Source of the DNA: Reinekea blandensis MED297
GTDB taxonomy: Bacteria > Pseudomonadota > Gammaproteobacteria > Pseudomonadales > Natronospirillaceae
Assembly: GCF_000153185.1 (NCBI RefSeq)
Contig: NZ_CH724151.1
Coordinates: 617,640 to 681,639, forward strand
Length of the DNA stretch: 64,000 nucleotides
Direction: 5' to 3'
Positions 36,182 through 47,575 of this stretch are shown here, piece after piece; position 1 is the first letter of the stretch, and the number at the start of each line of letters is the position of its first letter. The position numbers were made by a program, and so were the translations under genes. The notes under the pieces were generated by a model, which did not search any database, was not told the DNA's origin, and was given only the letters and a program-made list of their open reading frames with translations.

Positions 36182-36622
36182 TCAACCTCCCATCACACCA
36201 ATCTGTCCGGCGACAAGCGACATCACCGCAACCGCGGTCAGAAGACGCCGCAGGCGTTGGTAGGCTGATTCAAATTGCCCGACCCAGTCGGTGACGCGTT
36301 CAACCAGATAGATCGCTATGAGCACAAGCGCCGCTAACACAAAAAAGATGGCCGGCCACAGCAACAAGCCAAAAAACGCCAACAAAAACAAGCCATGTCC
36401 GATGAGGGCCGCTTTTGTTTCAGTTGGTTTTGGGTTCAACCACCAGGTGCCGGTCAGATAGGCGATGATGCCGAAAGCATAGAGTTGCAACGCCCGAACG
36501 GCCCAATCGGTTTCCGGCGAGATCAGGACCATGGTTCCCGGAACGATAAAAGGAACAAGGCCCAGCGTTCCGAGCGGAAGAATGGCTTCTGACGGGGTTC
36601 TCATAGGTTGTCTCAGACTCAT
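36182..36622 (-). CDS. DUF3429-like membrane protein
   Basis: A 146-residue inner-membrane protein with four to five TM helices, resembling DUF3429 (LGTLGLVPFIVPGTMVLI, LQLYAFGIIAYLTGTWW, LLAFFGLLLWPAIFFVLAALVLIAIYLV). The function is unknown. The start is uncertain: the ATG at 36622 and the ATG at 36604 both have weak ribosome sites. Its stop overlaps or abuts the ubiG start, so the two are co-transcribed. Confidence 0.7.
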   Translation of the reverse strand: MSLRQPMRTPSEAILPLGTLGLVPFIVPGTMVLISPETDWAVRALQLYAFGIIAYLTGTWWLNPKPTETKAALIGHGLFLLAFFGLLLWPAIFFVLAALVLIAIYLVERVTDWVGQFESAYQRLRRLLTAVAVMSLVAGQIGVMGG

Positions 36623-36667
36623 CAAGGTTATCGATGGATTACGCAGGCAGGATCATTTCAGATTCGC

Positions 36668-36702
36668 AAAAAAAAACAGCGTGATGTGAGAGCCACGCTG
36701 TT
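36668..36702 (-). terminator. Terminator of the M4 metalloprotease gene
   Basis: On the minus strand AACAGCGTG and CACGCTGTT form a perfect 9-bp stem with a 10-nt loop and a T-run. It begins about 70 bp after the stop codon. Confidence 0.9.
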
Positions 36703-36773
36703 CAGCTTTTTAGGTCAATGCCCGGTCACGTCCTTGCGCCCGAACACTGTTTTTTAATGTTCAACCGACCGGA

Positions 36774-39339
<2,566 letters not shown>

Positions 39340-40127
39340 CTACGCATTGAGACTGTTTTCTAGATCCAAAATAAAGCTCGTTAAATAGGCTTCCATCGAC
39401 TCATATTCAGTTTGCGCTTCCGGCAGGCTGCAACGTCGACGTCCAAGAATATGTGACTGAACATACTCAATGGTCTCGATAAGCGACTGACCTCGCTCTG
39501 TGCCAGTGACCAAACACTTCGAAACCATAAACGCACGTCCACCTTCTAGGGCCTGTTAACACTATTTCCGTCCATTCTGTTGGGATTGTGCCCTTTCAGA
39601 GCAAGGCGTGAGGAGGGAACTGTGGTTGCTCCACACGAACGACGAACAACGACGTCTCTGGAAGGGCACAACCCAACCCTTTGGGCCGGATAAAAATCAT
39701 TCACGCCGTCGTTATCACTTGCTCAGGTGGAACAACCACTATTCGCGCGTTCTGCCTTGTCGTTAATTATTTTAATCTCGGCAGAATGGACGGAAATAGT
39801 GTGAACAGGCCCTTGAGCATCATGAAGAATTTTTCCTTCGATCGTTTCCGGTTTTGATTCCGGGTATGAGTCGTTTACCCGTTCGTTTACCGTTGCAATC
39901 CAATCATCGTTTTCACCGATGCTTTCGGCATCAGTTTCAATCGCGGCACGATCATCCACACCATGAAAGTAAGCACCTGCTAGTAACCACTGCGCATCGC
40001 ACTGATAATGTTGGCTCAATTGAAGCGCTTTCGAATAAAGCCGATCCACATGCGCCAGGTTATGCATGGAATCTTTGTCTTCATAAAATGGCGCGACATA
40101 CGCCCTTAGGTCTGCTTGGGTCAACAT
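39340..40127 (-). pseudogene. HD-domain phosphohydrolase gene interrupted by a repeat element
   Basis: Two parts of one gene flank a 264-bp element. The N-terminal part (ATG 40127 to about 39813) encodes HNLAHVDRLYSKALQL, AGAYFHGVDDRAAIE and EGKILHDA, the metal-binding pattern of HD hydrolases. The C-terminal part (39548 to 39340) encodes EGGRAFMVSKCLVTGTERGQSLIETIEY and SLPEAQTEYESMEAYL, which completes the family. Between them translation enters the element (GPVHTISVHS) and stops, leaving a truncated 134-residue product. Joined, the parts make about 175 residues in one frame. The gene begins five bases after the alpha/beta hydrolase stop, so it was part of that operon. Confidence 0.8.
39549..39812. 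mobile_element. MITE-like element with 31-bp terminal inverted repeats
   Basis: The left end starts GGGCCTGTTAACACTATTTC and the right end, read inwards, GGGCCTGTTCACACTATTTC; the arms (39549-39579 and 39782-39812) match over 31 bp with one difference. Inside, a second inverted pair (about 39580-39602 and 39652-39672, around TTGTGCCCTT) can fold. There is no transposase frame, so it is a non-autonomous element that would need a transposase elsewhere. I could not define a clear target duplication. Confidence 0.85.
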
Positions 40128-40131
40128 ACAA

Positions 40132-40836
40132 TCATGTTCCAACCTTGGTTAACCATTTCCGAATGGCATCGGCTAAAGAGTCCGGATGCTCCAATGGTAG
40201 CATGTGCCCGCGGCTAGAAATCCAATGGACATCAACCTGCGCATTCTGTTTGGACAAGCGGGTCAACCATTCTGTATCTACCAGGTCATCACCCTCACTG
40301 GCACAAAAGAGTATGGGCTTGTGCCATTGCGATAAGGGTGCAAAAAGATCACGTCGATCCGACGTATCCCGTAACTGACTTTTCAGTTTTTCGACACCTT
40401 GAGCCCGATCCATAGCAATCAGCTGATCAATCCATTCGTCGTCATGATGCGATGGGTCGAGTAACGACTTGGCGCGTAGCCGACTCATGCCGCGATAACC
40501 GACCTTATCAATCAGCCGTAAGGCTTGCGCGCGTTGCTCAAGCTCCGCAGTCGGCAATGGTTTGGGACTGTTCGCCAACACGCACAGACGAGCAATACGC
40601 TCGGGATAACGAACCGCGATCTCTGCGGCCACATACCCACCCAGGGAAAAGCCAAGCAAGTTCACCGTTGATTCCGACAACTGCGAAACCAACAGTTCCG
40701 CAATATCAGGAAACCCCATATTCATGGGAATGGCTAATGGTACCAACTCAACGGTATCAAACAGTCGTGTAACTAACGGCGCCCAAAGACGATCATCACA
40801 CTGCGTGCCGGGTAATAAATAGAGTTTCTCTCTCAT
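40132..40836 (-). CDS. Alpha/beta hydrolase
   Basis: A 234-residue alpha/beta hydrolase. The nucleophile elbow is GFSLGG with Ser64; the acid is in EGDDLVD, and the histidine in SRGHMLPLEHPD. RNLV-type helices form a short lid around residues 105-140. The substrate is unknown; short esters or amides are likely. No signal peptide is seen, so it is cytoplasmic. The gene overlaps the start region of the broken HD gene and ends 5 bp before its ATG, which suggests an operon now ending in the element. Confidence 0.85.
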   Translation of the reverse strand: MREKLYLLPGTQCDDRLWAPLVTRLFDTVELVPLAIPMNMGFPDIAELLVSQLSESTVNLLGFSLGGYVAAEIAVRYPERIARLCVLANSPKPLPTAELEQRAQALRLIDKVGYRGMSRLRAKSLLDPSHHDDEWIDQLIAMDRAQGVEKLKSQLRDTSDRRDLFAPLSQWHKPILFCASEGDDLVDTEWLTRLSKQNAQVDVHWISSRGHMLPLEHPDSLADAIRKWLTKVGT

Positions 40837-40977
40837 ACTTTCCTTTCAGACCCTTCTCGACAACGAAGACGACGATTGCTATTCTACGCGCTCTTCTTTC
40901 CATTGTCCGGGACACGCCAATGATTCAGTGATTTTCCAACTTACTCGAACCTGACTTTCGACTCTGGAGAATCCTGC

Positions 40978-42588
40978 ATGGCAACTTTTTTATCGGCGAC
41001 AGACCTGTCGTTTCGTCTCAGTAACGGCGATTTCCTTTTCAATAATATATCCTTCACGACACGGCAATCGTTAACCGCGATCGTCGGTGCCAATGGTGTC
41101 GGAAAATCGGTGCTGGCACGCTGTTTAGCGGGGGATCTGACACTGGACAGTGGCTCCCTGCAATCGTCCGGGGATATTCACTATGTTGCGCAAAATGCGC
41201 CGCCCGATCCCTCACTGTCGGTCATCGCGCTGTTTGGGCTAGAGCCCGCGCTGAATGCCGCGCAACGTATTGAACAGGGCTCCACGGAATCTCAGGACTT
41301 TGACCAGGCCGCCTTCTGGTGGGAGCAAGCCGTTGAGTTTATGGCCGCCTGTCGTACGGTTGGCTTACCCGAGTCACTGGATGTCCGTCGATCAGTCACC
41401 TCTTTTTCCGGCGGTGAACAGTTTCGACTTATGTGGGCAGCCGCACTGATGGCACGACCCGATCTCTTTATTTTTGATGAACCGTCAAACCATCTCGACC
41501 GTGACGGCCGCGAACAGTTTTTTAACTGGCTGAAAAATGAAAAGCGTCCGCGCATTGTGATCAGTCACGACCGGGAACTGCTTGATCAGGTCGATGCCAT
41601 CCTTGAGCTGACGCCCAACGGTATGCACGCTCACCCTGGTACGGTTCAGGAATATCTGAAGGAACGGGATCAGCGCTGGCAACAGCAACAAGACAAGCTG
41701 GACACGGCGCGTAAAGACAAAAAACGACAAGCTCGCCAGTTACAGGAAGCGCTGGAAAAACAACAACAGCGCAGTGCTCGCGGTAAAGCCAACGCCGAAA
41801 AAACCGGACTCGATAAACTGCTGCGCGACGGAATGAAAGAAGCCTCGGAAAACAGTCAGGGACAGCAGAAGTTGCTCAGACAGCAACGACGAACTCAGGC
41901 CGACCAGACACTCGAACTGGCCGAACAAGAACGCGAATGGCAAGAGCCACTGGCATTGGATTTACCGGACTCGGCTTTGCACCCACAGAAAACAGTACTG
42001 AGCCTGAATGGCTTGGTGACCGGCGTAAATCAGCCGAACCATCAGGCAATCTCGTTCCGGCTCAATGGTGCGTTTCGCCTCAGAATTGAAGGACCCAACG
42101 GCGTCGGAAAAAGTGTTCTGATAAAGACACTGCTCGAGCAATACCCGGCCATTGCCGGGCATTACCACCGATGGGTGCCAACGGTATACCTCGACCAACA
42201 CTTTCATCATTTCGACCCGCAAAAATCCGCAATTGAGAACCTGCTGCAACGTCAACCGGAACTGACCGAACAGGAAGGTCGTGAGCGACTCGCGCGCATC
42301 CGGTTGCGGAATAAAAAAGCCGAGGTCGCGTTTGGTCAACTCAGTGGCGGCGAACAACTGAAAACCGTACTGGCAACGGAGCTGCTCGGCCCGGTGACAC
42401 CACAGCTGTTACTGCTGGACGAGCCGACCAACCATATGGACCTCGACAGCGTCCTGGCACTGGAACAGGCATTGTCCGCGTACCAGGGTGCGCTGGTGGT
42501 GATCAGTCACGATGAACCCTTTGTCGCCACATTACGACTGACGCATCGATTGAGATTACCGGAAGCCAACCTGATTGAACTCGGTTAA
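40978..42588 (+). CDS. ABC-F family ATPase (second, non-YbiT type)
   Basis: A 536-residue soluble protein with two ABC domains joined by a charged, coiled-coil linker of about 90 residues (EYLKERDQRWQQQQDKLDTA). Walker A motifs are GANGVGKSV and GPNGVGKSV, with Val in place of the usual Thr/Leu after Ser; the signature sequences are SFSGGEQ and LSGGEQ; the Walker B motifs are LFIFDEPSNHLD and [12 protein letters not shown]. Both catalytic glutamates are kept. ABC-F proteins modulate the ribosome and some protect against antibiotics. It differs from YbiT at 9-10.6 kb in the linker. The C-terminus overlaps the convergent GNAT gene by 4 bp. Confidence 0.88.
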   Translation: MATFLSATDLSFRLSNGDFLFNNISFTTRQSLTAIVGANGVGKSVLARCLAGDLTLDSGSLQSSGDIHYVAQNAPPDPSLSVIALFGLEPALNAAQRIEQGSTESQDFDQAAFWWEQAVEFMAACRTVGLPESLDVRRSVTSFSGGEQFRLMWAAALMARPDLFIFDEPSNHLDRDGREQFFNWLKNEKRPRIVISHDRELLDQVDAILELTPNGMHAHPGTVQEYLKERDQRWQQQQDKLDTARKDKKRQARQLQEALEKQQQRSARGKANAEKTGLDKLLRDGMKEASENSQGQQKLLRQQRRTQADQTLELAEQEREWQEPLALDLPDSALHPQKTVLSLNGLVTGVNQPNHQAISFRLNGAFRLRIEGPNGVGKSVLIKTLLEQYPAIAGHYHRWVPTVYLDQHFHHFDPQKSAIENLLQRQPELTEQEGRERLARIRLRNKKAEVAFGQLSGGEQLKTVLATELLGPVTPQLLLLDEPTNHMDLDSVLALEQALSAYQGALVVISHDEPFVATLRLTHRLRLPEANLIELG

Positions 42589-43442
42589 CCGCGCTGAGTT
42601 TCCGGCAAGCAAATCAACTCCGGCAAGGGAAATGCCGCATCGAAGAAAAACCGATCGGTTTCTGAGTAGACAGGGTCGGCCTGAACATGGAGTTTGTCGG
42701 GCACAAAATAGCTCCGCACTTCCGTCGCCTCCGCCACTGGTAAGACCGGCAATAACTCGGACCAGCCGGGAATCCGCTGGCCAACAATGTCTAAAAGGTC
42801 TAACCGTCCGTTGTCGATTCGTAAAATCAGATATACGTTTCGGGCTTCCCAATAATAAAGATTCGCAGACAAAAAGTGCCGAACAAACCACAACAACAGC
42901 CAGGGTTTGTTTTCAAACCCAAACACATCCGAAACCGGTGTACGGTGTCGCGCCGCGTCTTCAAATTTCAGACGTTCTTGTTCATTCAGCAGCTTCACCG
43001 TCGTTAACGTATCACGATTGACCGATGTCGGTGTTTGCTGCCATCGGAAATAATCGATGATGGGTCGATGCTGGTAACCAAACTGTTGATAAAAGTCGAT
43101 CTTATCCTGGTCTGCTGTAAAAAAGGTTCGCCCGGTGGTGTTGGCGACATGCGCCTGAACCGGAGCGAACAACGCTCGGATTAACCCTTTTCGACGATGG
43201 GACTCATGCGTCAGCACCGTCTGAATCATACTGGCCGGAAGCGCGATGCCGTTCACGACGACATCGAACTGACCAACACAGACATTGGCGACAATCTCAT
43301 TCTCAGTCTGCATCGAAAACGGCACATAATCGGATGGGGCACCATCGAGAACGGTAATGCCCCAGATCGATTGTGTCAGTGCATTGAGCTGAGCTGCCAG
43401 CACCGTATCGTCCTGATAGTGACTGACTTCGTTATAGGTCAT
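42585..43442 (-). CDS. GNAT family N-acetyltransferase (Eis-like layout)
   Basis: A 285-residue GNAT protein, longer than single-domain enzymes. The catalytic half has SMIQTVLTHESHRRKGLIRALFAPVQAHV, containing the acetyl-CoA loop, and FFTADQDKIDFYQQFGYQHRP, close to the Eis family. The C-terminal half (about 170-285) is a second domain of beta strands. Eis-like enzymes acetylate amines, including aminoglycosides. It lies 9 bp before the next ABC gene's end in the same direction and may be the last gene of the exporter operon. Confidence 0.75.
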   Translation of the reverse strand: MTYNEVSHYQDDTVLAAQLNALTQSIWGITVLDGAPSDYVPFSMQTENEIVANVCVGQFDVVVNGIALPASMIQTVLTHESHRRKGLIRALFAPVQAHVANTTGRTFFTADQDKIDFYQQFGYQHRPIIDYFRWQQTPTSVNRDTLTTVKLLNEQERLKFEDAARHRTPVSDVFGFENKPWLLLWFVRHFLSANLYYWEARNVYLILRIDNGRLDLLDIVGQRIPGWSELLPVLPVAEATEVRSYFVPDKLHVQADPVYSETDRFFFDAAFPLPELICLPETQRG

Positions 43443-43451
43443 GACGTGTCC

Positions 43452-45284
43452 TTAACTTTGATGCAACAGCTGTTCTTCCGATTCGGTTTGAAACTGCTTT
43501 TGATACAAGCCGTAGTACCGTCCTTTCTGTGCCAACAACTGCTCGTGTGTGCCCTGTTCGACCAGCTCACCACCATCAATCACCAAAATCAGATCGGCGG
43601 AACGGATGGTCGACAACCGGTGGGCAATGACAAAACTGGTTCGCCCTTGCAGCACCGTTTGCAAACTTTCCTGCAGCAGATGTTCAGTCTGTGTGTCGAC
43701 CGACGACGTTGCTTCGTCCATCACCAGTATCTGCGGATCACCGATGATCGCGCGGGCAAACGAGATCAACTGTTTCTGGCCGGTCGACAGGTTGTTGCCG
43801 CCCTCTTGTACTTCTGTCTCGTAGCCTTTGTCCATCTGCATGATCAGGTCATGCACATTCACCGCCTTGGCGGCGGCTTCAATCTGTTCATCAGTCGCCT
43901 CCAGATTGCCGTAACGAATGTTCGATCGAATCGTTCCGGTAAATAAAAACGGTGTCTGCAAAACAATACCGAGGTTCGACTGCAACCACGCCAGTGACCG
44001 TTCCCGATAGTCTTGTCCGTTAATCAGAATCTGACCATCCGTCGGTTCATAGAAACGACACAGCAATGAGACGATGGTGGACTTACCCGATCCGGTCGCG
44101 CCCACCAGGGCAACGCTGGATCCCGCCGGAACGCTCAGGTTAAAGTCTTTCAGAACCGGTTCATCGGGTTTGTAACCAAATGAGACGTGCTTAAACTCTA
44201 TATCTCTGATTTCGGCGTCACCGCCATCAATCGTCTCCGCGGCTTCAGCCATTGCCTGCTCGATGTTTCGGGTGACGGTTTCGGAGTCAATAATTTCCGG
44301 TTCAACGTCCAACAAACCAATCACCCGTTCAACACAGGCCGTAGTGCGTTGCAGCTCGGCGAGCTTTCCGGAGACCTCCAACATCGGGTCCATCAACGCT
44401 CGCGCATAAAACATGAAGGCCACCAGAGTACCCAACGTCAACGTGCCCGCTAACACACTGGCCCCGCCAAACCACAATGCGGCGCCGGTGGCCATACTGA
44501 CGAAGACATTCACAAACGGGAAAAACGCCGACGTTAGCAACAGGTTGTACATCGACTGGCCATACATTTTGTTGGTGTCCTGCTGAAACTCACGCAGGTT
44601 TTCTGCTTCACGCACCAACACTTTCGACGTTTGCACGCCGGAGATGCTTTCGTTGTAGATTGCGGTGATGCGGCTGTTGGTTTTTCGCAACTTTCGGGAA
44701 CTGTCGAGGATCCGGATGTTAAACCACATGGCAACGCCGGCCAGAAACGGAAACAGTCCCAACACGATCAGACCCAGTTGCCAATCCAGATAGAGCAACA
44801 CACCGAAGATGCCGACGATGTAAGGGATACCCCAGAACAAGTCGAGCGTTCCCCAGGCGATGACATTGGCGATGCGCTGCGTATCCGACGTTATCCGGGC
44901 GAGCAACCAGCCAACGGCGTTGTTATCAAAAAACCGAAACGACAACCGCTGCAAATGCTCAAAGCTGTCCTTACGCAGGTCGTACATCAGTTGCGTCGAC
45001 AGGCCACCGGCCAAGCGGATAAACCACCAGATAAAACCGATGATGGTTAACATCAACGTGCCGTACATCAGTCCATGACCGATGAGGTTGGCATTGGCAC
45101 CGTTGGCGACAATGTCATCCACCAGCGATTTGGTCACCAACGTAAAGCTCGCATCCACACCGGCGGTAATCAGTGCGGCGACAATAAGCGTATGAAACAC
45201 ACGCTTTTGCGGGCGGTAAATCATAAAAAACAGTGTTTTCCAGGCACCCTGTTTCGCGGGTGTGCTGTTGTATTCCTGGTTCAT
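43452..45284 (-). CDS. Heterodimeric ABC exporter, catalytic subunit
   Basis: A 610-residue half-transporter: six TM helices (about 30-340) and an ABC ATPase domain. Walker A is GATGSGKS, the signature LSTGQKQLISFARAI, and Walker B LVMDEATSSVD with the catalytic Glu. The partner upstream lacks this Glu, as in TM287/288 or BmrCD. Such exporters remove drugs or lipids. The start at 45284 follows AAGGA by six bases; it leaves an 85-bp gap to the upstream gene. The ATPase and the other subunit are very likely co-transcribed from the leader-controlled promoter at 47.5 kb. Confidence 0.9.
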   Translation of the reverse strand: MNQEYNSTPAKQGAWKTLFFMIYRPQKRVFHTLIVAALITAGVDASFTLVTKSLVDDIVANGANANLIGHGLMYGTLMLTIIGFIWWFIRLAGGLSTQLMYDLRKDSFEHLQRLSFRFFDNNAVGWLLARITSDTQRIANVIAWGTLDLFWGIPYIVGIFGVLLYLDWQLGLIVLGLFPFLAGVAMWFNIRILDSSRKLRKTNSRITAIYNESISGVQTSKVLVREAENLREFQQDTNKMYGQSMYNLLLTSAFFPFVNVFVSMATGAALWFGGASVLAGTLTLGTLVAFMFYARALMDPMLEVSGKLAELQRTTACVERVIGLLDVEPEIIDSETVTRNIEQAMAEAAETIDGGDAEIRDIEFKHVSFGYKPDEPVLKDFNLSVPAGSSVALVGATGSGKSTIVSLLCRFYEPTDGQILINGQDYRERSLAWLQSNLGIVLQTPFLFTGTIRSNIRYGNLEATDEQIEAAAKAVNVHDLIMQMDKGYETEVQEGGNNLSTGQKQLISFARAIIGDPQILVMDEATSSVDTQTEHLLQESLQTVLQGRTSFVIAHRLSTIRSADLILVIDGGELVEQGTHEQLLAQKGRYYGLYQKQFQTESEEQLLHQS

Positions 45285-45369
45285 GTGCAATCCTTGCCGT
45301 CCCTTCTGGGACGGTTCTTCAATGTTTTGTTTTGGTACCGGGGGCGGTAATGGCTCAGGTCCATATGGT

Positions 45370-47232
45370 TTACCCCACCGGTGCAATCGGACGATGCAGG
45401 TCAGCCGGTTCCGCATCGGCATCCGCTTCAAACTGCGCTTTCTGACCGCTCTGTATCGTCCAGAGCTGTTGATAAAAGCCCGGCACTTGTTGTAACTGTT
45501 CGTGCGTTCCCTGTTCGGTCAACTGGCCGTCCTGCATCACGAAAACACGATCGGCCTGACGACAAACACTGATGCGATGCGTAATGATCAACAGCGTTTG
45601 TTCGCCGCGTTTGCGTCCCAGCGCCTTCAGAATTTCACGTTCGGTGTTGGAGTCGACCGCACTGAGCGTGTCATCTAAGACCAGCACGGGGACCTCTCTG
45701 AGCAAGGTGCGCGACAACGTCACCCGTTGCTTCTGGCCACCGCTGAGGCTAACGCCCCGTTCTCCGATAACGGTGTCATAACCCTGTTGAAACGCCTCGA
45801 TTGTATGGTGCACGGCTGCATCCGTCGTCGAACGAATCATCTGTGCATCGCTGGCATTGGCACGTCCAAACTTGATGTTATCGCGCAAGCTGCGGCTGAA
45901 CAGGAACGGCTCCTGCAGCAGCGTACCGATTCGACGGCGAACCGATTGACGACTGACTTCAGTCAGGTCATAACCGCCTAATCGAATGCGACCTTCGTTC
46001 GCATCGTGCAGACGCATCAATAACTGGATCAATGTGCTCTTACCAGCGCCTGTCGGTCCGACAATGGCAATGGTTTCACCGGCTTTAATCTGGAAGCTGA
46101 CGTTTTTCAAGACAGGCTTCGCCGGATCGAAACCAAAGGTAACCCGATCAAACTCAATGTCGCCGGTAACGGATTCAGGAATGTCCTGCTCCCGATCCGA
46201 TGTGCTTTCTTCCGGCGCATCCAATATTTCCTGGATACGTCCTATCGCCACAGTTGCCTTTCCGGCTTCACTCAACTGTTGACCCAGTTGACGAATCGGC
46301 CAGATCAACATGTTCGCATAAAGCATAAAAGCAAAGTACGTCCCGACGGTGATGACGCCAATCGACGCCAGATAGCCGCCACCGACTAAGACAAAACCAT
46401 TCTGAATCAGGCATAACAGATCGGAAGACGCCCAGAAGTTCGACAACATTCGGATCAACTTGAAGTTCAGGTCCCGATAACGGGCATTTCCCTGTTCAAA
46501 CTTTTCACATTCGTAGTCCTGTCGGGCAAAGGCACGAACAACACGAATCCCGGTCAGATTTTCCTGCACGATGGTGGTCAGTTCGCCTTCGGCTTCATCC
46601 ACTTCCTGAAACAAGCCTTTCACCCGACCGAAGTAAACCCAGGCAAAGGTGAATACGATTGGCAACATAAACAGCGATACACCCGCCATGATCGGACTGA
46701 CCATAAACATCAGCGGTACCACAATGCACATCAGAACCACGGTTCGGCCCATGTCCATCACCTGCATGGTCAGGAACTGGCGCAGCGTATCCATATCGGA
46801 GGTACAGCGTTGAACAATATCGCCACTGTCAGCTCCGTTCAGATAGGTTTCAGATAAGCGATGGATGTGCGCAAAGAGCTGTTCACGTAAATCGCGGACG
46901 GTGTCTTCGCACGCTCGCGCGGCCAGATAATCTTTCAGGTACATGAACGCACCCGCCAACGCGGTGGTCAGAACAATTGCCAGACCCGCCCACCACAAAT
47001 GCTCGGACAGCGTTTCAGCCCCACCCGTCCAGTCAATGAGACGGTTTAGCAGACTGTCGCTGACGACCGGTGGGTCGGTGATGACCCGGTCAATCACCAC
47101 CTGGCCGATGGTGGGCACCAGAAACATGAAGTAACTGGCAATACTGACCGCCACGACCGATCCCAGGTAGTGCCAGCGTTTATTGCGAATAAGATCAACG
47201 AGAATTCGATGATGATGTTTTGATTTATTCAC
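45370..47232 (-). CDS. Heterodimeric ABC exporter, non-catalytic-site subunit
   Basis: A 620-residue half-transporter: six TM helices (about 15-320) and an ABC domain. Walker A is GPTGAGKST, the signature LSGGQKQRVTLSRTL, and Walker B LVLDDTLSAVD. The residue after the Walker B aspartate is Asp rather than Glu, the mark of a degenerate ATP site in heterodimeric exporters. The start codon is GTG at 47232, eight bases after AAGGG. A leader peptide and three hairpins precede it. It forms a pair with the 43452-45284 subunit and probably exports drugs or other amphiphiles. Confidence 0.9.
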   Translation of the reverse strand: MNKSKHHHRILVDLIRNKRWHYLGSVVAVSIASYFMFLVPTIGQVVIDRVITDPPVVSDSLLNRLIDWTGGAETLSEHLWWAGLAIVLTTALAGAFMYLKDYLAARACEDTVRDLREQLFAHIHRLSETYLNGADSGDIVQRCTSDMDTLRQFLTMQVMDMGRTVVLMCIVVPLMFMVSPIMAGVSLFMLPIVFTFAWVYFGRVKGLFQEVDEAEGELTTIVQENLTGIRVVRAFARQDYECEKFEQGNARYRDLNFKLIRMLSNFWASSDLLCLIQNGFVLVGGGYLASIGVITVGTYFAFMLYANMLIWPIRQLGQQLSEAGKATVAIGRIQEILDAPEESTSDREQDIPESVTGDIEFDRVTFGFDPAKPVLKNVSFQIKAGETIAIVGPTGAGKSTLIQLLMRLHDANEGRIRLGGYDLTEVSRQSVRRRIGTLLQEPFLFSRSLRDNIKFGRANASDAQMIRSTTDAAVHHTIEAFQQGYDTVIGERGVSLSGGQKQRVTLSRTLLREVPVLVLDDTLSAVDSNTEREILKALGRKRGEQTLLIITHRISVCRQADRVFVMQDGQLTEQGTHEQLQQVPGFYQQLWTIQSGQKAQFEADADAEPADLHRPIAPVG

Positions 47233-47274
47233 GTCTTTTTCCCTTACAAACTTTGCTTTGCACGGGCTAAAAAC

Positions 47275-47300
47275 AAAAAAGCCCGCAGCGTGTGCGAGCT
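47275..47300 (-). terminator. Leader terminator before the ABC exporter
   Basis: On the minus strand AGCTCGCA and TGCGGGCT pair over 8 bp (one G-T) around a 5-nt loop and run into six T. It is 42 bp upstream of the exporter start codon, so transcription must read through it for expression. Confidence 0.8.
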
Positions 47301-47309
47301 TTTCAGGAA

Positions 47310-47360
47310 TAAGAACGGTGTTCTTATAAGTGCTATAAAGCCCGCGGTTACCGACGGGCT
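47310..47360 (-). promoter_or_regulatory. Two leader hairpins upstream of the terminator
   Basis: Between the leader peptide and the terminator the RNA folds twice. AGCCCG/CGGGCT with an inner CGG/CCG (47339-47360) makes a strong hairpin followed by TTTAT, and TAAGAAC/GTTCTTA (47310-47326) is a perfect 7-bp hairpin with a 3-nt loop. They are placed to respond to ribosomes stalled on the leader peptide. Confidence 0.65.
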
Positions 47361-47384
47361 CTATGATGAATCAGAGGTTACCCG

Positions 47385-47444
47385 TCAGCGAAAACGTCCA
47401 GACGCATTGGCTGCGCCATCCGGTGTGAAGATGTTATTAATCAT
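47385..47444 (-). CDS. 19-residue leader peptide of the ABC exporter operon
   Basis: The ATG at 47444 lies eight bases after AAAAAGGA, a very good ribosome site, and opens the frame MINNIFTPDGAANASGRFR, ending in TGA. It has no hydrophobic segment, so export is unlikely. Its position between a promoter and stem-loops ending in a terminator is that of an attenuation leader. Known parallel: in B. subtilis the leader peptide BmrB controls the heterodimeric exporter BmrCD by ribosome-mediated attenuation. I infer that ribosome stalling by antibiotics on this peptide would favour readthrough. Confidence 0.65.
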   Translation of the reverse strand: MINNIFTPDGAANASGRFR

Positions 47445-47506
47445 GGAATCTGTCCTTTTTAGATTAAATTTTTCATCAACATCGCTGTTCGCGGGTTTAT
47501 AGAAAT

Positions 47507-47562
47507 GCACCACTGAGGTGCGAGAATCCGAGTACTCTAGGTCGCTTTTTTGACAATTGCAA
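47507..47562 (-). promoter_or_regulatory. Promoter and palindrome for the leader/ABC exporter operon
   Basis: On the minus strand TTGCAA (47557-47562), a 17-bp spacer and TAGAGT (47534-47539) form a sigma-70 promoter; start near 47527. Just inside the transcript GCACC and GGTGC (47507-47521) make an inverted repeat with a 5-nt loop, a possible repressor site for the TetR protein encoded next door or a 5' hairpin. The leader ATG is about 80 nt downstream of the start. Confidence 0.6.
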
Positions 47563-47575
47563 GAATTAAAATGTT

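Noticed and set aside
43442..43452. GNAT gene 42585-43442 as certain member of the ABC exporter operon
   Set aside because: The 9-bp spacing and strand fit, but I see no functional proof; kept only as a possibility in the annotation.
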